Assembly (NCBI GenBank): GCA_963781805.1
Contig: CAWAHF010000004.1
Coordinates: 5,394,001-5,458,000 of the forward strand
Length of the DNA: 64,000 bases
From: JAFGPL01 sp963781805
GTDB taxonomy: Bacteria > Bacteroidota > Bacteroidia > Bacteroidales > UBA10428
Direction: 5' to 3'
The translations under genes were made by a program, and so were the position numbers. How positions within the stretch are numbered: position 1 is the stretch's first letter; each line of letters opens with the position of its first letter. This document shows positions 8,846-18,411 of this stretch, in pieces. The notes under the pieces are model-generated. The model had not been told where the DNA came from and made no database searches. It saw only the letters and a list, made by a program, of their open reading frames with translations.

Positions 8846-9943
8846 ATGTCATTAAAGTGCGGAATTTTAGGTATTGCTAATGTCGGTAAAACGACACTTT
8901 TCAACTGCATGTCTGCAACGAAAGGAGAGACAAGTAGTTTTGCCTTCAGCTCAAGCAAATCAAATATCGGGGTAATTAATGTACCTGATCCCCGGTTGAA
9001 AAAACTTGAGGAGTTTCAGGTTACAGAGAAGCTTGTTCCTGCAACGGTTGAAATTGTTGATATTCCGGGTCTTTCTAAAGGTTCAAACAAAGGAGAAGGG
9101 GTAGGGAATAAGTTTCTGGGAGATATCCGGAATACGGATGCTCTGATACATGTGCTTCGATGCTTCGATAACGAAGAATTACCGCACATTGATGGTTCTG
9201 TAAATCCGGTCAGGGATATAGAAACCATTGATTTGGAACTACAGGTGAAAGACCTGGAATCGGTGGAGAAAAAGTTGCAACGATTTGAAAAAGTTGCCAA
9301 GGTAGGTGATAAAGATGCTAAAAAAGGAGCAGAAGTTCTTACCCGGATTAAAGAACATCTTGATAATTTCCAGAATTTGAGAGATTTGGAACTCGATACT
9401 GAAGAAGAAAAATATATCAATGATCTTTTCCTGCTCACAGTCAAACCGATCATATATGTCTGCAATGTGGACGACGCTTCTGCAATATCTGGCAATGCAT
9501 ACACAGAACAAGTGAAGAAATTTCTCGAAGGAAAACAAACAGAGATTCTTATCATAGCAGGAAAACTGGAAGCAGAAATTGCCGAACTCGAAGATGAAGC
9601 AGACAGGGCAGTTTTTCTTCAGGATGCCGGACTCTCCGAACCTGGCGTAAACAAAGTTGTCAGATCAGCTTATGCGCTGTTGAACCTGATTTCGTTCTTC
9701 ACCGTGGGCCCAAAAGAGATAAGGGCATGGACCATTACCATAGGAATGAATGCACAACAGGCTTCCGGTGCGATTCATAGTGACCTGGAGCGTGGCTTTA
9801 TTCGTGCCGAAGTGATGAAATACAATGATTTTATAACACTTGGTTCGGAACATAAGGTTAAAGAAGCGGGTAAATTTCATGTGGAAGGTAAAAATTATAT
9901 TGTTGAAGACGGCGATATTCTGCATATCAGGTTTAACGTGTAG
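8846..9943 (+). CDS. ychF: Redox-regulated ribosome-binding ATPase YchF
   Basis: Obg-family P-loop protein that prefers ATP, binds ribosomes and is linked to translation and oxidative stress. The P loop is GIANVGKTTLFNCMS, switch II is VDIPGLSKGSNKGEGVGNKF, and NVDD takes the place of the GTP-specific NKxD. A coiled-coil insert (DLELQVKDLESVEKKLQRFE) and a C-terminal TGS domain (TVGPKEIRAWTITIG through YIVEDGDILHIRFNV) complete the family architecture. 365 residues is the standard length. It stands alone behind a good promoter. Confidence 0.97.
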   Translation: MSLKCGILGIANVGKTTLFNCMSATKGETSSFAFSSSKSNIGVINVPDPRLKKLEEFQVTEKLVPATVEIVDIPGLSKGSNKGEGVGNKFLGDIRNTDALIHVLRCFDNEELPHIDGSVNPVRDIETIDLELQVKDLESVEKKLQRFEKVAKVGDKDAKKGAEVLTRIKEHLDNFQNLRDLELDTEEEKYINDLFLLTVKPIIYVCNVDDASAISGNAYTEQVKKFLEGKQTEILIIAGKLEAEIAELEDEADRAVFLQDAGLSEPGVNKVVRSAYALLNLISFFTVGPKEIRAWTITIGMNAQQASGAIHSDLERGFIRAEVMKYNDFITLGSEHKVKEAGKFHVEGKNYIVEDGDILHIRFNV

Positions 9944-9987
9944 CATAATCCGAATCACCATATCAACATTCTCATAGCAAATTTGAA

Positions 9988-11673
9988 ATGCTTTCCAGAA
10001 ATATTTTTCCTATACTTTGTTTATTGCTGACAACTGCAATTGCTCCCTCTTATGGACAAGAAAAGAATCAACTGGAGAAAGCAAGGGAAGAATTGAAAAA
10101 CAGGGGTGAGATATATTTTTCTTTTTTAAATCCATCCTATTCCATTTCATGGTTATCAAATCAATTGTCAGTCGAAAGAATTAAGAACGACACAGTTTTT
10201 GCATATTCAAATGCCGAACAATTTGAGAGATTTCTTCAACTGGGTATCGATTATACAATTCTTACCCCACCATCATTAACATTAAAACAATCCCAAACTC
10301 TTAAAACCACACAGGAAGAATCCTGGCAATCTTATCCGACATATAACGAATACGTAGAAATGATGGAGCATTTTGTCAGGGACTATCCTGATATTTGCAA
10401 CCTGGTTGAAATTGGGGAAAGTATTGGAGGCAAAAAAATTATGGCTATAAAGATTTCCGATAATGTTGGTGAGGATGAACCGGAACCCGAGGTTTTTTAT
10501 ACCTCGACCATACATGGTAATGAACCGTCAGGATTTGTGCTTATGCTGAGATTTATCAACTTTCTCCTCCAACATTATACGTTAAATAACCAGATAACGT
10601 ACCTGGTTGATAATGAAGAAATTTATATTAACCCATTGGCCAATCCCGACGGATTATATTTTTCAAGTGATACCAGTGTTTATGGCGCTAAACGTTTTAA
10701 TCTCAATAATATTGATCTCAACCGGAATTTTCCCGATATTGAAGGAATCGCTCAACCGGTATTACAACCGGAGACACAACAAATGATTGATTTCATGCAG
10801 CATCGGAATTTTGTGCTTTCCGCAAATTTTCACGACGGTGCCGAGGTTGTCAATTATCCATGGGACAGATGGGTTAGACGACATGCTGATAACGATTGGT
10901 ATATTCATATTTCCCGGGAATATGCCGATACCGTCCACAAATATGCTACTCCTGATTATATGACTTTCCTGAACAATGGCATTACAGATGGATATGACTG
11001 GTATGAAGTAACGGGAGGAAGACAGGATTATGTAAATTATTACTTACATAGCAGAGAGGTCACCATTGAATTGACGGAACTAAAATTTCCTGTCGGGAAT
11101 GATTTACTTCAGTTATGGGATTTTAACCGAAATTCCCTGATAAATTATTTGTATAGTTGTTTCAAAGGAATTAAGGGAACTGTACGCGATGCTGTTACGG
11201 GAGATCCATTAAAAGCATTGGTGTTCATTAACAATCATGATGCCGATAATTCATTTGTATATTCTGATTCGGTAACGGGCGTTTTTTATCGGATGCTTCA
11301 GGGAGGAAATTATGAACTAATGATATCATCAGATGGTTACAAGGCAAAGACCCTGGAAGTAAATGTTCCGGATAATGCTCAAATCAATCTTGAAATTCAA
11401 CTAAATAAGAACGGACTGGATTTTTATATTTCCCCAAATCCGGTAACAGGAGCGCTACGCATTGTTTTTTCTGAAAACATATCAGATCAGTTGAAAATAC
11501 AGCTGGTCGATATCTCTGGCAAAATAGTTTTGAACAATTTATGTGTAATAAAAGATTCAAATTTACTTGAAATAGAAACGGGATCATTACGCTATGGCGT
11601 TTACATAGTGCATGTATCGGGATTTAATCTGAATAAATCGGCAAAATTGTTTTATATCCCGAACCATCCCTGA
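9988..11673 (+). CDS. Secreted M14 zinc carboxypeptidase with T9SS sorting domain
   Basis: 561 residues. A signal peptide (residues 1-23, ...TAIAPSYGQ) is followed by an M14 carboxypeptidase domain, a carboxypeptidase-regulatory-like beta domain (IKGTVRDAVTGDPLKALVFI) and a C-terminal type IX sorting tail (ISPNPVTGALRIVF ... GVYIVHV). The active site appears complete: zinc ligands in TIHGNEPSG (HxxE), later histidine in ANFHDGAEVVNYPW, substrate-binding NLNRNFPD and the general-base glutamate in VTIELTELK. The product should cross the outer membrane by type IX secretion and be anchored or released. Family members remove C-terminal residues from peptides. Confidence 0.93.
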   Translation: MLSRNIFPILCLLLTTAIAPSYGQEKNQLEKAREELKNRGEIYFSFLNPSYSISWLSNQLSVERIKNDTVFAYSNAEQFERFLQLGIDYTILTPPSLTLKQSQTLKTTQEESWQSYPTYNEYVEMMEHFVRDYPDICNLVEIGESIGGKKIMAIKISDNVGEDEPEPEVFYTSTIHGNEPSGFVLMLRFINFLLQHYTLNNQITYLVDNEEIYINPLANPDGLYFSSDTSVYGAKRFNLNNIDLNRNFPDIEGIAQPVLQPETQQMIDFMQHRNFVLSANFHDGAEVVNYPWDRWVRRHADNDWYIHISREYADTVHKYATPDYMTFLNNGITDGYDWYEVTGGRQDYVNYYLHSREVTIELTELKFPVGNDLLQLWDFNRNSLINYLYSCFKGIKGTVRDAVTGDPLKALVFINNHDADNSFVYSDSVTGVFYRMLQGGNYELMISSDGYKAKTLEVNVPDNAQINLEIQLNKNGLDFYISPNPVTGALRIVFSENISDQLKIQLVDISGKIVLNNLCVIKDSNLLEIETGSLRYGVYIVHVSGFNLNKSAKLFYIPNHP

Positions 11674-11792
11674 TATTAACATTTGGTAAGGCTATTCACA
11701 ATAAACTTTGTGGCTAAGAGGTTATATTTACAACTTTATTTACGATAAGTTGTGAAGCATATTTAAAGAAATTTTTATAACAAACAATTGAA

Positions 11793-13451
11793 ATGATAGT
11801 GAAGAGTAGAAGTATTGCAGCAGGTTTGATTCTTTTAGCAGGTATTTCCATAATTTCAAAATCACAGGATAGAAAACTGATACCAGCCGAGCAGCCAAAA
11901 TTGATTGTTGGCATAATCGTAAGCCAGATGCGGTTTGATTATCTGAACAGATATTGGGATAAACTTGACGATAAGGGAATAAAAAGAATGATTGAACGGG
12001 GAACTTACTGTAAAAATACAAGTTTTAATTACCTGTTTTCGCAGGAAGGGGTCGGCCATGCGACCATCGTCACAGGCACCACTCCTTCAAATCATGGTAT
12101 TGTTGCTAAACAATGGTATTTAAACCTTCAGGATAAAATTATTGAAAACACGCAGGATGACAACCAGAAGACTATTGGAGGAAGCTATGAGGCGGGCAGG
12201 AATTCTCCACAAAATCTCATGTCAACCACATTTTCAGATGAACTACGTCTTTCCGATAATTTTCAGTCGAAAGTAATAAGTGTATCGCTCGATGCCAGTC
12301 CTGCGGTATTATCAGGAGGCTATACAGCAAATTGTGCCTATTGGTTTGATCCCTCCACCGGTAATTTTATCACCAGTTCCTATTATACCGATTCTCTGCC
12401 TCAATGGGTAAATGATTTTAATTCCAAACGTATTGCCGATGTATACCTGGATCAGGAATGGAACACGCTATTACCGATCACCGACTATACAGAAAGTCTG
12501 CCAGACAACAATAAATATGAAACGGGGTATAATGGGAAGGTTACTTTTCCATATGATCTTCGTGAACTTTCTAATTCAACAAAGAAAAAGAAAGATTATG
12601 GAATTTTGCTAAAAACACCATTTGGCAATAATCTCCTGAAGGATTTTGCATTAAATCTTATTGTTGATGAAAATCTTGGAAAAGACCCGGTTACGGATGT
12701 TTTGATGATTTCATTTACAGCGCTCGAAAATATTGGAAATTTATTCGGACCTAATTCGGTAGAAGTTGAGGATGCGATTTTAAGGCTGGATAAAGAAATT
12801 GCTCATTTTCTGGATTTTATTGATCAAAACGTTGGAAAAGAAAGCACCCTGATCTTTTTTACAGCCGATCACGGAGTAGCTCAGGTTCCTACGTATCTAA
12901 GCGATATGAAAATTCCAGTGGGATATTTTAATAACACCGGGGCTTTGTCATTACTTAAAAGTGCATTAAACAATACCTATGGACGAGGTGAATGGGTGAA
13001 AGCCTATCATTCACAACAAATTTATCTGAACCGGACCTTGATTGAAGATTCAAAGTATTCTTTGGAACAGGTGCAGAATTATGCAGCCCAATTTATCCTT
13101 CAATTTTCGGGCGTTTCAAATACCATCACCTCAACTACCCTGCAGACTACTGATTTTTCCAGTGGTATTTTCCAAAAAATTCAGAACAGCTACAATCAAA
13201 AAAATTCAGGGGATGTTATTGTAAACCTTAAACCCGGATGGGTTGAAAAAACAGAAGGGGCTACCAATCACAATTCCAGCTATGCATACGACACGCGTAT
13301 TCCTCTTATTTGGTACGGCTGGAAGATTGGACGAAAATCTATTACAAAACCGGTAGATATTATTGATATTGCACCAACCATATGCAATTACCTGAACATT
13401 GCTTATCCGAATGCCTGCACGGGAAAACCTATCTTTGAACTTTTTGAATAA
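11793..13451 (+). CDS. PafA-type alkaline phosphatase family protein, probably catalytically inactive
   Basis: 552 residues with a signal peptide (ends near ISKSQ). The fold is clearly that of the secreted PafA-like phosphatases: KLIVGIIVSQMRFDYLNRYW, GVGHATIVTGTTPSNHGIV with the nucleophile Thr91, FFTADHGVAQVP and TNHNSSYAYDTRIPLIWYG. Comparison from memory with PafA shows many key positions replaced. The Asp of VVDQMR is Ser, the DxxxH metal ligands of TDYVGH are Glu and Asn (ALENIGN), the Lys/Arg of SLKDR are Asp and Ser (SLDASP), and the Asn of HGIVGN is replaced. Only the Thr, the ADH pair and the late His remain. A phosphatase role is therefore doubtful. A hairpin follows the gene. Confidence 0.88.
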   Translation: MIVKSRSIAAGLILLAGISIISKSQDRKLIPAEQPKLIVGIIVSQMRFDYLNRYWDKLDDKGIKRMIERGTYCKNTSFNYLFSQEGVGHATIVTGTTPSNHGIVAKQWYLNLQDKIIENTQDDNQKTIGGSYEAGRNSPQNLMSTTFSDELRLSDNFQSKVISVSLDASPAVLSGGYTANCAYWFDPSTGNFITSSYYTDSLPQWVNDFNSKRIADVYLDQEWNTLLPITDYTESLPDNNKYETGYNGKVTFPYDLRELSNSTKKKKDYGILLKTPFGNNLLKDFALNLIVDENLGKDPVTDVLMISFTALENIGNLFGPNSVEVEDAILRLDKEIAHFLDFIDQNVGKESTLIFFTADHGVAQVPTYLSDMKIPVGYFNNTGALSLLKSALNNTYGRGEWVKAYHSQQIYLNRTLIEDSKYSLEQVQNYAAQFILQFSGVSNTITSTTLQTTDFSSGIFQKIQNSYNQKNSGDVIVNLKPGWVEKTEGATNHNSSYAYDTRIPLIWYGWKIGRKSITKPVDIIDIAPTICNYLNIAYPNACTGKPIFELFE

Positions 13452-13782
13452 AAGAATGAAGGAGGTTTCTGTCGCAGAGACCTCCTTCAAGTACAGATTA
13501 AACAAAACTACTAACTAAACCAACTTGGGCAAAACCGTCAAACCAAAATATACTTTATTTATTATCTTTTGTTTGTTGCTTTCTAATGATTATTACGGCG
13601 ATCAACTACCATAGTTAAAATAATTAGACCAAGTGAAAGATTAAGTTGACCAAAGAATAAAATCTATCAATGAAAAATGAATGACCGAAAATCTCTAGTA
13701 GGAATATCACAATTTTCATTAAATTTATCAATATTGTTTTTATTTTGCATGATAATTGTGAATTGTTGATTTCTTGAAAATT
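13452..13782 (+). other. Intergenic stretch with hairpin and TAACTA-rich element
   Basis: 331 nt without a gene. It begins with the hairpin at 13457-13489, continues with an ACTACTAACTAAACC element (13507-13521) that recurs near 55461, and then becomes plain AT-rich sequence leading to the S8 protease gene. No tRNA or further ORF is seen. Confidence 0.5.
13457..13489 (+). terminator. GC-containing hairpin after the PafA-like gene
   Basis: Stem TGAAGGAGGTTTCT / AGAGACCTCCTTCA with one mismatch and a 5-nt loop. There is no T run after it on the plus strand, while the minus-strand side is T-rich (TTCTTTTATT). It could be a Rho-assisted plus-strand terminator or the end of a minus-strand RNA. 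Confidence 0.5.
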
Positions 13783-15360
13783 ATGTCGAAGGGAAGGATT
13801 TTTGTTGCTGTTTTTCTGCTTTTCAGTTTTTCTTCTGTTATCCTGGCACAGGAAAAATACTGGATTTTTTTTAGGGATAAAAATGACGCTGCATTTGATC
13901 CCTATTCCTATTTTGATTCCAAAGCAATCGAAAGAAGAATCCGGCTTCATATTCCACTGGTTTCTCAAACCGATTTGCCCGTAAATGATATTTATGTTAC
14001 TGAAACAAAAAGAATTTGTGGAAAAATCTATACACAAAGCAGATGGTTAAATGCTGTTTCTGTCAGGGTAACAGATAAGCAACTGGATAAAATTAAGAGT
14101 CTTCCTTTTGTAAGCGGGGTAAGAATGGTTGAGTTGTTCGATAATTCCTCATTATGTAGTATGAATGATGATGTATTATCTGACGCAAATATGCAGCTTC
14201 TTATCAAACAAACCGACCGAATGGGGAGAAAGGTATTCGATGAACATGGTATCGATGGCAAAGGAGTGAGGATTGCAGTGTTTGACGGAGGCTTTCCTGG
14301 AGTTGATACAAATCCGTGTTTTGAACAATTGCGTAAGCAGGGTAGGATCATTAAAACCTATGATTTTGTTAAGAAAAGAGAATTTGTCTTTACAAGTATT
14401 TCGCATGGAACTATGGTTTTATCGTGCATGGCCGGAATATATAATGGCATTAAAATGGGACTTGCCACCGGAGCCGAATTTTTACTTGCCCGCACCGAAA
14501 GACGGGGCGAACTTTTTTCTGAAGAAGAAAACTGGCTTGCTGCGGTGGAATGGGCCGATAAAAATGGTGCGGATATCATAAACAGTTCGCTGGGTTATAC
14601 ATACAAACGTTATTTTCCGGTGGATATGGATGGCAGAACCAGCCTGGTGGCAAAAGCCGCCAATATAGCAGCACGAAAAGGTATCCTGGTAGTAAATGCC
14701 ATGGGGAATGATGGCAATAAATCCTGGGAATTTCTTGGTACCCCGGCAGATGCAGATAGTATTATTTCTGTTGGAGGAATTGATCCTAATACCGATTTTC
14801 ATATTTCATTCAGTTCATACGGACCCACTTCAGATATGCGGCGTAAACCCAATGTTTCAGCTTATGGTGAAGTTATCGCAGCGAAAGAATCCGGCCTTGC
14901 AAAAGTACAGGGAACCTCATTTGCATCTCCGCTGGTTGCGGGTTTTTCGGCATGTGTAATGCAGCTTTATCCGAATTTGAATAATATGGAAATTTTTAAG
15001 TTGGTGGAACAATCGGGACATCTTTATCCCTATTACGATTATGCGCATGGGTATGGCATTCCGCAGGCTTCATATTTTTTCAGTGATACAGTTGAAAAGC
15101 CTAAGAGCGTTTATTTTCAATATAGTGGAGACACCATTAAGGTGATGATTCCGGAAGAATTAGATTTAAGCGATAGTACCTCGGATGACCTTCTTTACTA
15201 TCATCTGCAAGGCTCTAATGGGGTACTCGAGAGATATTCTGTCGTTCGCGCATATCAGCATAATGTGCTGAATTTTCTGGTGGACGGGGTTTTCGAGGAC
15301 AGAACCTTACGGGTATATTTCAGAGGAACAACCATTGAGCATAAATTTAAAAAGCAATGA
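13783..15360 (+). CDS. Secreted subtilisin-like S8 serine protease
   Basis: 525 residues from the ATG at 13783; a TTG 9 nt upstream is also in frame. A signal peptide (ends VILAQ) is followed by an inhibitor-like prodomain (about 23-115) and a peptidase domain with a complete triad: Asp168 in IAVFDGGFPGV, His208 in ISHGTMVLSCMAG and Ser379 in GTSFASPLVAGFSA. The oxyanion Asn sits in VVNAMGNDG. The C terminus forms a short beta region without an obvious type IX sorting motif. The stop codon overlaps the next start by 4 nt, so the protease and the barrel protein are translated together. Confidence 0.92.
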   Translation: MSKGRIFVAVFLLFSFSSVILAQEKYWIFFRDKNDAAFDPYSYFDSKAIERRIRLHIPLVSQTDLPVNDIYVTETKRICGKIYTQSRWLNAVSVRVTDKQLDKIKSLPFVSGVRMVELFDNSSLCSMNDDVLSDANMQLLIKQTDRMGRKVFDEHGIDGKGVRIAVFDGGFPGVDTNPCFEQLRKQGRIIKTYDFVKKREFVFTSISHGTMVLSCMAGIYNGIKMGLATGAEFLLARTERRGELFSEEENWLAAVEWADKNGADIINSSLGYTYKRYFPVDMDGRTSLVAKAANIAARKGILVVNAMGNDGNKSWEFLGTPADADSIISVGGIDPNTDFHISFSSYGPTSDMRRKPNVSAYGEVIAAKESGLAKVQGTSFASPLVAGFSACVMQLYPNLNNMEIFKLVEQSGHLYPYYDYAHGYGIPQASYFFSDTVEKPKSVYFQYSGDTIKVMIPEELDLSDSTSDDLLYYHLQGSNGVLERYSVVRAYQHNVLNFLVDGVFEDRTLRVYFRGTTIEHKFKKQ

Positions 15361-16082
15361 GATTTACATCCCTTTTCCTGCTTCTATTCATCCCGGCTTC
15401 GCTTTATTCACAAAAAATTTTACTGGATAAAGACATTAGCAAGGCCTATAAAAAAATTCAAGGTCCGAACACAAAATCTTTCGGTCAGGTCTATTTGGGT
15501 ACCGGATTTATTTTTTCCGGTTTACCCGACCAGGAAATTTCAATAAAAACATCTGGTTCGAGATATTTTTCTTTTGGATACAGACAAAAATTTAAAGTTT
15601 TTAACTTTTATGCAATGGGTTTCGAGATCGAATATTTCGCCAGCCAATTCAGTCTTAAGCAGTCTATCGGGAAATTAATTCCTAATTCAGAAATTCATGA
15701 CAAAGAAAAAATCAAGCTACATAATGCGGCTATTACATATTATAACCGGTTTAATATTGGAAAAAGAGGCAATGTTATCGGAAAATTTATCGATATCGGG
15801 GGATTTCTGAATTATGCATTCAATGTAGTACATTATACAAAAGATAATATTGCTGCTTCAGAAGACTTATTCAATACCGATGCACACGCAAAGGTAGTAG
15901 TCACCAAAAATTCACGGTTGGATTATATTCAACCCATCCAGTATGGTGTTTATTGCAGGGTTGGGATCGATTGGTTTGCATTAAAACTAACCTACAGATT
16001 TTCGGATATATTCAAAGATAAATACAACTGGAATGAACTTCCCAGGTTATATGCCGGTTTTGAAATCAGTTTTCCGAATTAA
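15357..16082 (+). CDS. Putative outer-membrane beta-barrel protein, unknown function
   Basis: 241 residues. A signal peptide (MRFTSLFLLLFIPASLYSQ) is followed by alternating beta-strand segments rich in aromatic residues (FSFGYRQKFKVFNFYAMGFE, VYCRVGIDWFALKLTYRF) and a C-terminal aromatic strand (LYAGFEISFPN). These are typical of small outer-membrane barrels. I recognise no specific family. The start codon overlaps the stop of the S8 protease (ATGA), so the pair may work together at the cell surface, for example with the barrel anchoring or acting on the same substrate. That link is inferred only from gene order. Confidence 0.7.
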   Translation: MRFTSLFLLLFIPASLYSQKILLDKDISKAYKKIQGPNTKSFGQVYLGTGFIFSGLPDQEISIKTSGSRYFSFGYRQKFKVFNFYAMGFEIEYFASQFSLKQSIGKLIPNSEIHDKEKIKLHNAAITYYNRFNIGKRGNVIGKFIDIGGFLNYAFNVVHYTKDNIAASEDLFNTDAHAKVVVTKNSRLDYIQPIQYGVYCRVGIDWFALKLTYRFSDIFKDKYNWNELPRLYAGFEISFPN

Positions 16083-16204
16083 GTTGGTATTATAGTTTAA
16101 TAATGGGATGTAATGGAGTGATTTTCAATCAAGATATACTGCGATTGCTGCGAGCCTCAACTCTTGAATAACAGATTAAACCCCAATTAACAAAGGAGAT
16201 ATAT

Positions 16205-17758
16205 TTACTTGATCTGACTTGGACTCCAGCCATCGAGAACAAATGACGGATCCGAATACTTTTCAATCAGTTCTTTGTCTTTATCCATAGTCAATTGCCG
16301 CGAGAAATCAGCTCGTTGTGAAACATCAACAAGTTTTCCATCATCCATGTTGGTGCTGTTATATTCCCAATAATGCATATTTTTTGTTTCCCCGCCAACA
16401 GGCCCCCAACCCTCAGGAATAATATTTTTGAGTGAACAGTTAATTAAAACTGCTTCGCTGTAAGGATATGCATATATACCTCTATTAACAGGCGCCCTCG
16501 CCAATGAACTTCCGTTGGGATTTGTACCGGTGAAATGGCAATTCACAAATACATTCCCATGGTTGGCTTTTGTATTTCTTATCCACATAAATGGTCCGGG
16601 AGAATAAAAGTCGCAATTTTTAAAAAATGCAGCTCCCCTTCCGAGTATCATATCTCCGTCTCCATCTATCCTCACATCTTCAAAGTAAGCAGACCCATTG
16701 GTCTGCAAAGCATCACCGGATCCAACAATAGTTACTCCTTTAACAAATATTTTATTTCCATTGATTAATAATCCTTCTGCCTGTCCTTTTAATAAAGTCT
16801 TAACCGTTAAATTCAGTAACTGAATATTGGTGCAATTATCAATTGCAAAAGCCGCTCTTCTGGAAGGAAATGTCCCCGGCCATTCATTGGTTTTCACGTT
16901 CCATGGGTGGGGATTGAAAACTTCATTGTTGGCATATTGAATTACAGTTTTTTCCCTGTTTTCACCCTTAATGATAATATTAGATTTATTTCTGAAGTAG
17001 ATCAGTTCTTCATATAAGCCGTTTTTAATGAATATCTCAACCGTATCTTCATAATGATTGGGGACAAAATCAAGCGCTCCCTGCAATGTATTAAAATCGC
17101 CGTTTCCCTTATCATCGACAACATATCGTTTTTGTTTTAAGTCAGGAGGGTTCTGGCGTGTGCTGAAACGCCATGTTTTTTTGTTATAAATCCCGTAAAA
17201 GTTACCATTGGATGAAACAACAACCCCGCTGTCAATTAACACATAATACGTTTTGTTATACGCTAAAAGATTATTGTGTAAATAGATGATTGCAGTATTT
17301 TCATGTACGATTACAGGGTAAAAATGAAAGGCATCCGTAAAACCGCCAATAATCGTCAACTGAAAAGTATCCGCAGTTGGCAGAGCAGTTCCCGAAGGAG
17401 TGCCCGGTTTGGTATTGGCATTAGTAAAATTACCCGGAACATATGCATAAGGTACCCTGGTATAGGTTGCCTCCGGGTTTGCATTGGATTGGGACGGCCC
17501 AGCCGGAATGCTCATATCTAATAAATCAACCAATGAATCGGTTTTGCTGTCGAATACCCTTATTTTGCCATTATTTCCGATTTTGGGAGGACTCCTAAAT
17601 ATAATCTTAAGATGTGTATCAGGACTGATGCTTTTTTGGTTATTTTCAGGATAAATGGTAATGTCATCGGATATTTCCTTAGATGTACAGGAAACTATTA
17701 AAGCAATGCCCAAAAAGTAGAAAATTGAATAATAAAGGATGTGGTTATATTTTTTCAT
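16205..17758 (-). CDS. Pectinesterase-family lipoprotein with N-terminal Ig-like domain
   Basis: 517 residues. The lipobox ALIVSC puts it on a lipid anchor. Residues about 30-200 form a Big_5/Ig-like region (ISPDTHLKIIFRSPPKI, YNKTYYVLIDSGVV). A right-handed beta-helix of the pectin methylesterase family follows: GNGDFNTLQGALDFV, NGLYEELIYFRNKSNIIIKG, then GSGDALQTNGSAYFEDV, DGDGDMILGRGAAFFKNC and SLARAPVNRGIYAY. The two aspartates and the arginine of the usual QDTL, DFIFG and LGRPW motifs are kept, but the glutamine of QDTL is glycine. It could act on a methyl-esterified or acetylated polysaccharide other than pectin. No carbohydrate-utilisation genes lie beside it. Confidence 0.82.
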   Translation of the reverse strand: MKKYNHILYYSIFYFLGIALIVSCTSKEISDDITIYPENNQKSISPDTHLKIIFRSPPKIGNNGKIRVFDSKTDSLVDLLDMSIPAGPSQSNANPEATYTRVPYAYVPGNFTNANTKPGTPSGTALPTADTFQLTIIGGFTDAFHFYPVIVHENTAIIYLHNNLLAYNKTYYVLIDSGVVVSSNGNFYGIYNKKTWRFSTRQNPPDLKQKRYVVDDKGNGDFNTLQGALDFVPNHYEDTVEIFIKNGLYEELIYFRNKSNIIIKGENREKTVIQYANNEVFNPHPWNVKTNEWPGTFPSRRAAFAIDNCTNIQLLNLTVKTLLKGQAEGLLINGNKIFVKGVTIVGSGDALQTNGSAYFEDVRIDGDGDMILGRGAAFFKNCDFYSPGPFMWIRNTKANHGNVFVNCHFTGTNPNGSSLARAPVNRGIYAYPYSEAVLINCSLKNIIPEGWGPVGGETKNMHYWEYNSTNMDDGKLVDVSQRADFSRQLTMDKDKELIEKYSDPSFVLDGWSPSQIK

Positions 17759-18012
17759 TTTGGATAAGGTTAAAACTAATTTACAAATTCTAATTCTCGC
17801 CGGATAAATTTAATAAATCATAAGCTTATTTAATTGAATTTGATGATTATCATTCCCACTAAACCAATCGTAGTATTGCTTTCTTTATGCAATGCATAAT
17901 TACAAAATATTTTCTATCGGGGAATCGGTTCAATGAGATTATTTTCAACGGATTATATGCATATATTTGCGACTTAACTGTTTATTAAAAATATGGTTTT
18001 AACAGATATGAT

Positions 18013-18411
18013 TTACCATGCTTTATTTATTTCTTTTTCAATTAAATCAATCATTTCAGCAACTGGATCAAATAAAGGTTTAACTGAGTCATTGTCGTAA
18101 TCAAAAATATTTTCGTAATCGCCTTTTTGTCTCCAATCAAATAATTCAGATAAAAGACGTCCATATTTTTTATCAAATTTTCCTGTTTTTACAAAGAATA
18201 GAGAAAATTGACTTTTTGTTGACGAATGAGATTTTGTTTGAATATTGTTTAAAACAAGAAGAGCATTAACAGCATAAAATAAAGCGTAATACAATCTATT
18301 TACGGCAGAATTCCAGAATCCGTTTTCAGCTAACACTTTTGCAGCGTTAAATGTCTCGTGTGCAGATTCGATGCGATATTTTACATATTCATTTCTTTCC
18401 TCATTTGTCAT
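18013..18411 (-). CDS. HEPN domain-containing protein
   Basis: 132 residues, all-helical, of the HEPN family paired with minimal nucleotidyltransferases. The signature SAHETFNAAKVLAENGFWNSAVNRLYYALFYAVNALL is clear. Active HEPN ribonucleases carry an R-x4-6-H motif; here the arginine of NRLYYALFYA is followed by Tyr where a His would be expected, so ribonuclease activity is doubtful. The start overlaps the stop of the nucleotidyltransferase gene by 4 nt. MNT/HEPN pairs act as toxin-antitoxin modules in which the nucleotidyltransferase modifies the HEPN partner. Confidence 0.87.
   Translation of the reverse strand: MTNEERNEYVKYRIESAHETFNAAKVLAENGFWNSAVNRLYYALFYAVNALLVLNNIQTKSHSSTKSQFSLFFVKTGKFDKKYGRLLSELFDWRQKGDYENIFDYDNDSVKPLFDPVAEMIDLIEKEINKAW

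Noticed and set aside
9016..9555. 179-residue minus-strand ORF within ychF
   Set aside because: Ser/Phe-rich shadow frame of a strongly conserved gene; no domain or start context.
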